Notes under the pieces: model-generated
Seen by the model: only the letters and a program-made list of their open reading frames with translations
Databases searched by the model: none
What the model was told of the DNA's origin: nothing
From: an uncultured Clostridia bacterium
GTDB taxonomy: Bacteria; Bacillota; Clostridia; Christensenellales; Borkfalkiaceae
NCBI GenBank assembly: GCA_930989535.1
Contig: CAKNLK010000018.1
Span: forward strand, 1 to 49,653
DNA length: 49,653 nucleotides
Direction: 5' to 3'
Position numbers and translations under genes: made by a program
In this document: positions 43,467-49,653 of the stretch, piece by piece
How positions within the stretch are numbered: the stretch's first letter is position 1
Layout of the letters: the number at the start of each line of letters is the position of its first letter

Positions 43467-44882
43467 ATGCAGAATAACGGCTCGCAGGCCAAAAAAATGA
43501 GCAGGGGCAAAAAAATATTGTGGGCGGCCGTCGCGGTTCTGGCGGCCGCCGCGCTGTTTTTTGCCGGCTTTTTCGTCTACTACCTCACCCTTCCGTCCGA
43601 GGTGCGCTCCCTTTTGTGGATTAAGGACAAAATCGATTCGGAATACTACCAGGATATCGACGACGATGAGTTTTGGGACGCCGTGCTCGACGGCGCCGTG
43701 TCCGTGCTCGACAGGTATTCCGCCTACTACACCGCGGACGAGTACGACGTGGTCGTCGATTCCTCGCGCGGCATTTCGCAGGGGATCGGGCTGTCCTTTT
43801 TCAGCGGCTCGAACATGATTGCGGAGGCGGCGTACAATTCGCCCGCCTTTTATGCGCGGCCGCAGGGCGAGGGCGCGGCTTGGAACACGGGGCTGGAAAC
43901 GGGCATGTACGTTACGGGCGCGGGGAGTTCCGCCGCGGAAATCGAGGATACCTTTGCGCTCGTCAGCGGCTCGGGCGATACAGCCGTATACAGTTACAGC
44001 GCCTTAAACACCTTGTTGAGCGGTTATTCGGTGGGGGAAACCGTGTATATGCGCGTTTCGACCGTTTCGTCGCACGAAACGGAGGAGTGCGCAATCGTCC
44101 CCGTCACCCTCGCACGCTATACCGAGAGCTATGTGCTGTACGCCGCCGACGGCGAGGCGTATATCTATGCGTATACGGACGGTGCGGGCGAGTGGAAAAA
44201 CGTCAGCGAGTACGTTTCCGTCGACGAAAAGGTTTCGGGCGATACAGCCTATATCCACCTGTCGAGCTTTTACGGCAACGCCGTTACGGAGTTCGGCCGC
44301 GCGGCGCAGGCGTATAAGGAGGACGGCAAGGGCAGGCTTCTGCTCGATTTGCGCAACGACGGCGGCGGCTCCGTGCGCGTGATGCAGGGAATCGCGGCTT
44401 ATCTGATGAAGGACGCGCAGTCCGATTCCGAGCCCGTGATGCGCGCGGTGTACGGCAACGGCAGGGAGGAGGTGTACCTCGCGGGCGGCGACTACTACGA
44501 CGAGTACTTCGCGGGCAGTGAAATTTATGTGGCGGCGAACCGCAACACCGCGTCCGCCTCCGAGGCGCTCATCGGCGTCATGCTCTCCTACGATACCATC
44601 GGATATGAAAATATTTTCATTACCGATTTGTCGGGCGGAACGCAGGCCGCGCGCACCTACGGCAAGGGCATCATGCAGACGACCTTTGAGAATCGGTTCA
44701 CGGGCGAGGCGATTAAAATGACGACCGCCACCATTCATTGGCCGGACGAAGCGAGCACCTGCATCCACGACAAGGGCATCACCACCGCCGACGGCGCCGT
44801 GCCTACGCAGGGCGCAAAGACGTTCGGGGATTATCCGGACAATGAATTGGTGTGGATATTGTCGCAGGTCGCGGCGGCGTGA
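43467..44882 (+). CDS. S41-family (CtpA-like) membrane-anchored serine protease
   Basis: A 471-residue protein with one N-terminal membrane helix (residues 18-40). A helical IKDKIDSEYYQDIDDDEFWDAVLDGAV region typical of the S41 N-domain follows, then a divergent PDZ-like part (residues about 110-230). The protease core carries LLLDLRNDGGGS, NRNTASASEALIGVML with the likely Ser nucleophile and TYGKGIMQT with the general-base Lys. All catalytic residues are present. It probably processes envelope or secreted proteins. GGAGG precedes the ATG. Confidence 0.88.
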   Translation: MQNNGSQAKKMSRGKKILWAAVAVLAAAALFFAGFFVYYLTLPSEVRSLLWIKDKIDSEYYQDIDDDEFWDAVLDGAVSVLDRYSAYYTADEYDVVVDSSRGISQGIGLSFFSGSNMIAEAAYNSPAFYARPQGEGAAWNTGLETGMYVTGAGSSAAEIEDTFALVSGSGDTAVYSYSALNTLLSGYSVGETVYMRVSTVSSHETEECAIVPVTLARYTESYVLYAADGEAYIYAYTDGAGEWKNVSEYVSVDEKVSGDTAYIHLSSFYGNAVTEFGRAAQAYKEDGKGRLLLDLRNDGGGSVRVMQGIAAYLMKDAQSDSEPVMRAVYGNGREEVYLAGGDYYDEYFAGSEIYVAANRNTASASEALIGVMLSYDTIGYENIFITDLSGGTQAARTYGKGIMQTTFENRFTGEAIKMTTATIHWPDEASTCIHDKGITTADGAVPTQGAKTFGDYPDNELVWILSQVAAA

Positions 44883-45003
44883 TGGCTGCATCTTGTGTGC
44901 GGCGCGGCGCATATGGTTTTGGGCGCATTTGAAGGATAGAACAGGGAGAAAACAAATGTTATTCGCCGCCGCGCATATGCAAGTGCAAAAAAATAGAAAA
45001 GGA

Positions 45004-45032
45004 TTGCATTTATATACAGTATATGCTATAAT
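45004..45032 (+). promoter_or_regulatory. Promoter of the AT-rich gene
   Basis: TTGCAT and TATAAT with 17-bp spacing, about 35 bp before the ATG. Confidence 0.82.
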
Positions 45033-45065
45033 AAAAATATCAATATTTAAGAGGGATATATAGAA

Positions 45066-45836
45066 ATGACAAGAATTCAAGCTGTGTTTGAAAAATTAAT
45101 AGAGCAGTCAATAGATATTTTTTCGATTCTGCAGATTTCCGAGTCGGAATATAATGATATTATAAAAGGGGCGAAAGAACTTTCTATAATGCAGGCCAAT
45201 CAATTAGTAAAAATAAGTAATATATCCCTTGATTTTCTTAGTAACGGGAAAGTGCAAACTTATTTTGATCAGCAAGTATTGAAGTATATAGAACAGAAGA
45301 AAAACGAATTAACTTTAAAGGAAAATAAATCAATTGTTTGTGCATTATTAAAGGATGCTGGATTTAATGATGTAGACGTTGATTTTATCAGTAATTCTTC
45401 AAACGACATAAAAATAAATGCCTATCTTTTATTGCGCCATGATAACGCAAAATTGTTCGAGTTTATTTCATCAAAATTTGTTATGGAAGAATATTCGTGC
45501 GGCGATTTTAATGGGGTATTAAACAGAGGGGGTAAAAATTCAGAGGGATATAAAGATTGGAATACTGTTAAAGATAAGTTAAGTAGTCTTATGGGATATT
45601 CATTATCAGACTATGGTTTTGTCTATTTTTGTACAAAAGATTATAACAATTTGATTGCAAAGTTTATAAATGGTGGAATAAATTGGAATTCAAAAGCAAT
45701 TCTTTATCTTATGGATTGTGGCGGGGTGATTACAACAATTGGTTATGATTATAAAACACACAGAGAAAGTGCTCTTGTGGATGTATTTCAGACAAAATTA
45801 TTGCGTGATTATTGTGAAAGGCATATTGATGAATAG
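45066..45836 (+). CDS. AT-rich gene with XRE-like N-terminus, unknown function
   Basis: A 256-residue soluble protein. The gene is visibly AT-rich (near one-third GC) against neighbours well above half, with codons such as AAA, AAT, TTA and ATA, which suggests recent acquisition. The first 60 residues (ESEYNDIIKGAKELSIMQAN, then VKISNISLDFLSNGK) resemble an XRE-type helix-turn-helix, but the match is loose. The remainder (residues 90-256) is unfamiliar. It has its own promoter and terminator and stands next to repeat E10, like a cargo gene. A regulator, antitoxin or defence component is possible; none is shown. Confidence 0.75.
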   Translation: MTRIQAVFEKLIEQSIDIFSILQISESEYNDIIKGAKELSIMQANQLVKISNISLDFLSNGKVQTYFDQQVLKYIEQKKNELTLKENKSIVCALLKDAGFNDVDVDFISNSSNDIKINAYLLLRHDNAKLFEFISSKFVMEEYSCGDFNGVLNRGGKNSEGYKDWNTVKDKLSSLMGYSLSDYGFVYFCTKDYNNLIAKFINGGINWNSKAILYLMDCGGVITTIGYDYKTHRESALVDVFQTKLLRDYCERHIDE

Positions 45837-45869
45837 ATTGTACAAAAATAATAATAAACTCCGAACGTT

Positions 45870-45902
45870 AAAAGGCGTACCGATGTCGGTGCGCCTTTTT
45901 CG
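45870..45902 (+). terminator. Terminator of the AT-rich gene
   Basis: AAAAGGCGTACCG-atgt-CGGTGCGCCTTTTT is a strong stem with one G-T pair, 33 bp after the stop; it merges into the start of repeat E10. Confidence 0.9.
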
Positions 45903-46265
45903 TTGGGTTTCCCCTCAAATCACGGCGTTTCGCAGGCAACAGCTTGCCGAGAAACGCGTGGGCATAACAATTATTTGCGCGCTTGAGAACCGCGTTTCTC
46001 AAAAAGCGCACTCAATTTGCCGCATACTTACGGCTTTTGCAGGAAAGGTGAATGCGGCGCGCGTAAAACAATCACTCGAAAAAGGCAAAACCACGTTTTT
46101 GCCTTTTTCACTCAATTTGCCGATACTTCGGCTTACGGAAAGGGTGAAACAGCGGCATAAAATAATATGAGTGCCACTAAAAATGCCGCTGTTAGGGGAA
46201 AGCCGCTCGGGTTTCCCCTCGAATCACGGCGTTTCGCAGGCAACAGCTTGCCGAGAAACGCGTGA
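45903..46265 (+). repeat. Structured intergenic repeat E10, composite array
   Basis: Order: end of an H3 and an H4 (45919-45960, CGTTTC...GAAACG with loop CAACAGCT), one H0-H1 unit (about 45980-46067), then a second complete H0-H1-H2-H3-H4. In the last, H2 arms are ACAGCGGCAT (46149-46158) and ATGCCGCTGT (46183-46192), H3 is GGGGAAA/TTTCCCC and H4 at 46224-46265 is virtually identical to the first H4. H4 ends four bases before the stop of the downstream minus-strand gene. Confidence 0.9.
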
Positions 46266-46269
46266 ACCG

Positions 46270-46764
46270 TTACGCAAAATACCTCGTCAAAGCATAGATA
46301 ATTTCTGCGTCGGCAATGTTTGCGATGGGCGCAAAGGGCGCTTCTTCCCCGCCTTCGGGCGCATTATTCTCTGCGCTTCCGCCGAAGGCGCCCGCACCGT
46401 TGAAAGTGCCCGCCGCGTTGCCGAACAGACTTCCCAGGCCTCCCGCGCCCTGCGCGAGGGATGCGATTCCGCCCAGATTTTTGATAAGGTCATCCGCGCC
46501 CGTAAGCGACGACAGGGCAGAAAAATCGCCGTTCAGCAGCGGTTTGAGGGTATCGCCGTATTTTTGAATGGTTTCCACCGCGTCTGCCGCCTGCGCGATT
46601 TCCTTTCCGCTCACGCCGCCGAGCGTCTGGCCCTGGAACCATTCGCTGTGGACGAATTTTTTCCAATCGCCGCCCTTGAGCAAATCGATCGGCGGCAAGC
46701 TCTGTATGCGCGCATCCTTTTGCCCGGCGAGGAACAATACCAACAGTAAAAGTACGATTTCCAT
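46270..46764 (-). CDS. Small membrane-anchored protein of unknown function
   Basis: A 164-residue protein starting MEIVLLLLVLFLAG, one N-terminal membrane or signal segment without a lipobox. A polar region (GGDWKKFVHSEWFQGQ, then GKEIAQAADAVETIQKYGDTL) and a Gly/Ala-rich, low-complexity tail with ENNAPEGGEEAPFAP near the end follow. I place the start at the ATG ending at 46764, seven or eight bases after AAGGAGG. It is divergent from a 90-residue helical protein with which it may pair. No family was recognised. Confidence 0.72.
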   Translation of the reverse strand: MEIVLLLLVLFLAGQKDARIQSLPPIDLLKGGDWKKFVHSEWFQGQTLGGVSGKEIAQAADAVETIQKYGDTLKPLLNGDFSALSSLTGADDLIKNLGGIASLAQGAGGLGSLFGNAAGTFNGAGAFGGSAENNAPEGGEEAPFAPIANIADAEIIYALTRYFA

Positions 46765-46844
46765 GATTCGGAATCCTCCTTCGGCGGGCAAAGCTGCCGC
46801 CCGCCGCATATACATGAATGAGTAATCTTTTTCGGAGGTGGAAG

Positions 46845-47117
46845 ATGAAAGATTTCAACTCGTTTTCGGGCGAAGAGAAAAAGCAGAGCGCTTCAGACGA
46901 TGCTGTCGACATGGCGAAGATGATGGCAAAGGCGTTCGAGGGCAAGGGCGAGGCGGATATCCTGCGCGCCATCTATAAGGAAGCGGAGCGGGGGAGAAAG
47001 GCGGGCACTCTGACCGATTCCGACCTCGACAATTTCTATGCCGCCCTCTATCCCATGCTCGATTCCGCCAAGCGCAAAAAGCTCGAACAGGTCATTAACA
47101 AACTCAAAAAAATGTGA
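46845..47117 (+). CDS. Small helical protein of unknown function
   Basis: A 90-residue acidic-then-basic protein (DAVDMAKMMAKAFEGKGEADILRAIYKEAERGRKAG, then LDSAKRKKLEQVINKLKKM at the end) predicted almost wholly helical, without Cys or membrane segments. GGAGGTGG precedes the ATG. It is divergently placed against the Gly-rich membrane protein, and the pair shares a short promoter region. A regulator or cell-envelope partner is possible. A hairpin follows. Confidence 0.72.
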   Translation: MKDFNSFSGEEKKQSASDDAVDMAKMMAKAFEGKGEADILRAIYKEAERGRKAGTLTDSDLDNFYAALYPMLDSAKRKKLEQVINKLKKM

Positions 47118-47132
47118 TGCTTCTCTTTCCCC

Positions 47133-47174
47133 GCGGGCGCCCTCTCTTTTGAAAGGGCGCCCGCGCCCCGTTTT
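47133..47174. terminator. Hairpin between convergent genes
   Basis: GCGGGCGCCCT and AGGGCGCCCGC form an 11-bp stem, followed after a short gap by TTTT on the plus strand; terminator function is likely but not strong. Confidence 0.65.
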
Positions 47175-47220
47175 GCTGCCTGTCGGTGCGGGCGGGAGCG
47201 GCTGTACGTTGCGCGGGAGA

Positions 47221-48363
47221 TTAAAACCGCTCCGCAATCTCTTGCGCCGCCTTCAAAAATTCCTGCACTTCGGCGGGGGAATTGAATTCGGAGAGGCTCG
47301 CGCGCACCAAACCGTCCCGCCCCGAGCCGAGCGCGTCGTGCATCTTCGGTGCGCAGTGCAGCCCGCCGCGCACGGCGATGCGGTAGTCGTCCGAAAGTTC
47401 CTGCGCGAAAAATTCCGATTGCAGTTTTGAGCAGGAAAACGCCGCGATGCCGTAGGGGTTCGGCCGCGAAAACACGCGCACGTTCTTTATTTTTTGCAGC
47501 CCTTCGACAAGCTGTTCCGTCATCGCGTACACCTTTTTTGCCGCATCTTCCATGTGCGTTTCGAGGTACAGCACCCCCTCGGTGAGCGATGCCGCCGCGA
47601 GGCAGGAGAGGGTGCCCGCCTCCAGTTTGTCGGGGTAAAAATCGGGCATGGCGGGATTGAAACTCTCGCTCCCCGTGCCGCCGTACATGTACGGCGCCAG
47701 TTCCAGTCGCTCGGAAAAGAGGAGCGCGCCCGAGCCTTGGATGCCGTGCATCCCCTTGTGCCCCGCCACTGCGAGCGCGTCGATGCCCGCGGCGCGCATG
47801 TCGACGGGGATATGCCCGCACGCCTGCGCGCCGTCGCAAATCGTGTACACCCGCGCGGGCAGGAGTGCGCGCACGGCGGCGGCGTCGATGGCGGCGCCCG
47901 TCACGTTGGAAGCGAGGGTGAATACGCAGGCGAGCGTGTTCTCCTGCACCGCGCCCGCGATGCTCTCGGGCAGAACTTTCCCGTCCGTCAGCGGCGCGAG
48001 GGTGAGTTCGATTTTGCCCTGCCTTTCGAGGAAGAAGAGGGGACGCAGCACCGAGTTGTGCTCGGCCACGGTCGACACGATGTGCGGTTTTTTATCATAC
48101 GTCTGCGCGTTTATGAGCCCGAAAATGGCAATGTTGAGCGCTTCGGTGCAGTTTTTCGTCAAAATTACGCGCTCGGCGGAATCGGCGCAAAAGAAGCGGC
48201 GCAGGTTTTCGCGGCACTCGTACACCTGCCCGGCGAGCGCGATGGAAAGGGCGTGCCCGCTCCGCCCCGGGTTGCCGCATATCCCCGCCAAAGACGCCTG
48301 CACCGCGCGCAGAACGCCGCTCGGCTTGCGCCCGCCCGTGGCGGCATTGTCGAAATAAATCAT
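47221..48363 (-). CDS. Cysteine desulfurase-family aminotransferase class V enzyme
   Basis: A 380-residue PLP enzyme beginning MIYFDNAATGGRKP. The region TLAEHNSVLRP-type (here TVAEHNSVLRPLFFL), DGAQACGHIPVD and AGHKGMHGIQGSGALLF with the Schiff-base Lys fit the cysteine desulfurase/selenocysteine lyase-like subfamily. A loop with RGGLHCAPKMHDALG near the C-terminus holds the probable catalytic Cys. GGGAGG precedes the ATG. It is divergent from a DUF3343 gene, a family linked to S/Se transfer, which supports a persulfide or selenium role. Confidence 0.9.
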   Translation of the reverse strand: MIYFDNAATGGRKPSGVLRAVQASLAGICGNPGRSGHALSIALAGQVYECRENLRRFFCADSAERVILTKNCTEALNIAIFGLINAQTYDKKPHIVSTVAEHNSVLRPLFFLERQGKIELTLAPLTDGKVLPESIAGAVQENTLACVFTLASNVTGAAIDAAAVRALLPARVYTICDGAQACGHIPVDMRAAGIDALAVAGHKGMHGIQGSGALLFSERLELAPYMYGGTGSESFNPAMPDFYPDKLEAGTLSCLAAASLTEGVLYLETHMEDAAKKVYAMTEQLVEGLQKIKNVRVFSRPNPYGIAAFSCSKLQSEFFAQELSDDYRIAVRGGLHCAPKMHDALGSGRDGLVRASLSEFNSPAEVQEFLKAAQEIAERF

Positions 48364-48471
48364 AATCTACCTCCCGCAAACGGAGGGCAAAAGCCCGCCG
48401 CGATTCATATACTGTAATATATGCCGCAACGGGGATATTTTGCCCTCGCGGCGCAACGAAGGAGGAGCGTT

Positions 48472-48732
48472 ATGGATATGATTCTGGCGGTTTTCCGCTC
48501 CCGCGCGCAGACGCTCGATTTTGTGGCGCGGCTCAAACGCATGGGCGCTTCGGCGAGCGCCGTTTCCACCCCGAAGGAGGCGAACGTCGGCTGCGGCATC
48601 TCCGCGCGCATCGGCGAGTTCGACCTGCCCCGCGCCCGCCGCGCGCTCGCAGGCGGGCAGTACGGCGCGTTCGTCGGGTTTTTCCGCGTCCGCGCGGGCT
48701 ACGGCGGCGTTTCGGTGCGGCGCATCGGCTGA
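48472..48732 (+). CDS. DUF3343 protein, possible S/Se carrier
   Basis: An 86-residue protein (DMILAVFRSRAQTLDFVARL, SAVSTPKEANVGCGISARI) of the DUF3343 type. These small proteins carry a conserved Cys in the pattern xxGCGIS and are often found next to cysteine desulfurases or selenium genes, where a sulfur- or selenium-carrier role has been proposed. Here it is divergent from the class V enzyme, with about 108 bp of shared upstream DNA. AAGGAGGAG precedes the ATG. Confidence 0.88.
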   Translation: MDMILAVFRSRAQTLDFVARLKRMGASASAVSTPKEANVGCGISARIGEFDLPRARRALAGGQYGAFVGFFRVRAGYGGVSVRRIG

Positions 48733-48776
48733 AAAGCGCGGATAAGTTCGGCGGAACGTGAGTTTTTATGCGAGCC

Positions 48777-48806
48777 TTGACAACTTCGGAGGAACGGTGT
48801 TACAAT
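48777..48806 (+). promoter_or_regulatory. Promoter of the AT-rich membrane gene
   Basis: TTGACA and TACAAT with 18-bp spacing, about 46 bp before the ATG. Confidence 0.78.
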
Positions 48807-48851
48807 AAGGGTGCAACACTGCGAATAAGACTTGCGAAAGGGGAAAAGGGG

Positions 48852-49364
48852 ATGAAAAAGGTTCGGCTGTGGATAATATCAAAAATATGGATTATTTTCC
48901 TTATTGTAATATCAATTGTAATTTTTGTTGGAGGAATAGTAATTGCGATAACAAGCAACATTTTTGCCGGCATTTTCATAAGTGTTCTATTTTTTGTCAT
49001 ATTTTTTCTTGTTTTCTATTTAGTTTCCTATGTTGTAGTTATTGAGCAAGATATTGTAAAAGAAAAAAGTCTTTTAGGAAAATTAAAGAAACAAAACAAT
49101 TTGAAGGATTTAACAAAAATCAAGGTGCTGACATTAAGGAGCGGTGGTAAAGGATATATAGGAAATTTTTTTGTTTTATATTTTTCTGACAGAGATGATG
49201 ATTTTCAATACATGGAAGATACATGGGGAGAGGATGATATAATTCTGTTTGAGCGCACGGCAAAGTCCGAAGCGATATTGAAGCAATATACAGATTTACC
49301 GATCGAAGATAAAAGCGAATGGAAAAAGAAAGAGCGTACAAAAAAAGGAAAGGACGACCGGTAG
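48852..49364 (+). CDS. AT-rich membrane protein of unknown function
   Basis: A 170-residue protein. Residues 8-80 form two or three membrane helices dominated by Ile, Val and Phe, and the rest is a soluble domain of about 90 residues (KVLTLRSGGKGYIGNFFVLYF, then ERTAKSEAILKQYTDLPI), ending in a Lys-rich tail. Its AT content and codon use resemble the gene at 45066 rather than the rest of the window, so it is probably acquired. AGGGGATG supplies the ribosome site. Possible PH-like or bacterial-PH domain, unproven. Confidence 0.75.
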   Translation: MKKVRLWIISKIWIIFLIVISIVIFVGGIVIAITSNIFAGIFISVLFFVIFFLVFYLVSYVVVIEQDIVKEKSLLGKLKKQNNLKDLTKIKVLTLRSGGKGYIGNFFVLYFSDRDDDFQYMEDTWGEDDIILFERTAKSEAILKQYTDLPIEDKSEWKKKERTKKGKDDR

Positions 49365-49451
49365 GCCGCCCTTTTTTAAAAAATGTGCGCCGTGCGTTTG
49401 GCGGCCGCGGCGCGCAGGCGCAGTTTTCTCGCGCGCGAACGCGAAAAATCA

Positions 49452-49480
49452 TTGAAAAAGCGTCGGTTTTATGGTACAAT
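49452..49480 (+). promoter_or_regulatory. Promoter giving a leaderless nth mRNA
   Basis: TTGAAA and TACAAT with a 17-bp spacer; the -10 box ends six bases before the ATG at 49487, so transcription should begin at or next to the start codon. No ribosome site is present between them. Confidence 0.8.
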
Positions 49481-49486
49481 AGCGGC

Positions 49487-49653
49487 ATGAACGAACAAGA
49501 GAGAAAAGAAGCGCTTAAAATTCTGAGCGAACGGTATGCGGGCGCGCGCCCCGCGTTACATTACAACACCGCGTACGAACTTTTGGTGGCGGTCATTCTG
49601 TCCGCGCAGTGCACCGACGCGCGCGTGAACGTGGTGACGGCGGAGCTGTTCAA
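49487..49653 (+). CDS. nth: Endonuclease III, N-terminal part
   Basis: Reading from the ATG gives the start of endonuclease III (ERYAGARPALHYNTAYELLV, then AVILSAQCTDARVNVVTAEL), a nearly exact family N-terminus with the conserved LSAQ(C)TD segment. The C-terminal HhH motif and [4Fe-4S] cluster lie beyond the window. It repairs oxidised pyrimidines in DNA. Confidence 0.93.
   Translation, partial: MNEQERKEALKILSERYAGARPALHYNTAYELLVAVILSAQCTDARVNVVTAELF

Overview
This 49.7 kb window is a dense, mid-to-high-GC chromosome segment from a strictly anaerobic, fermentative member of the Firmicutes, class Clostridia. The lineage is suggested by yqfC-yqfD sporulation genes ahead of phoH-pgpH-ybeY-era, a bifurcating-type [FeFe]-hydrogenase operon, a PucR/CdaR-type regulator, a PadR-DUF1700-DUF4097 operon and very regular TTGACA-N17-TATAAT promoters. 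The closest family cannot be fixed from sequence alone; an uncultured gut Christensenellales-like lineage is only a guess. No rRNA, tRNA, CRISPR array, prophage or transposase gene was seen.

Layout. 1-2.9 kb: a repeat-bearing lipoprotein, an M1 metallopeptidase lipoprotein, an FmdB zinc ribbon and a YjdF-like membrane protein. 3.0-9.0 kb: yqfC, yqfD, phoH, pgpH, ybeY, era, with structured repeats in the two long gaps and without the dgkA-cdd pair often found before era. 9.1-16.1 kb: a TPP-riboswitch-controlled ThiT fusion, a YfbR-like HD nucleotidase, a Sapep-like M20 dipeptidase, argF and an MsmX-like ABC ATPase. 16.2-20.5 kb: a metal-exporter-like permease, then DRTGG / HATPase / H-cluster protein / DRTGG / PHP, a set typical of hydrogenase regulation or maturation. 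20.5-25.8 kb: an aminoacyl-tRNA deacylase, hisC, an unrecognised gene and a citrate synthase. 26.0-31.0 kb: hydC, HATPase, 2Fe-2S protein, hydB, hydA. 31.4-40.0 kb: a secreted tyrosine-phosphatase lipoprotein, a probable gene remnant with a two-hairpin leader, an AAA ATPase, twin zinc-ribbon membrane proteins, an envelope-type PadR operon and a Q-rich membrane protein. 40.4-49.7 kb: a CdaR-like regulator, malic enzyme, cytidine deaminase, an S41 protease, an AT-rich gene of foreign character, a divergent pair of small unknown genes, a cysteine-desulfurase-like enzyme beside a DUF3343 protein, a second AT-rich gene and the start of nth.

Metabolically, hydABC would re-oxidise ferredoxin and NADH as H2, while malic enzyme, citrate synthase, argF and hisC supply central and amino-acid metabolism. 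The DRTGG/HATPase/PHP genes probably serve the hydrogenase.

The most striking feature is a family of at least ten intergenic elements of about 110-370 bp, on both strands, that fold into the same series of hairpins (called H0 to H4 here) with different but compensating stem sequences. They share a conserved loop (GTGTGCCC type) in H2, a conserved CAGCT-type loop in H4 and a possible pseudoknot. In seven copies H4 lies 1-9 nt from the stop codon of a neighbouring gene. This looks like a mobile or REP/MITE-like structured repeat, or an RNA element used at mRNA 3' ends. I do not recognise it as a described family.
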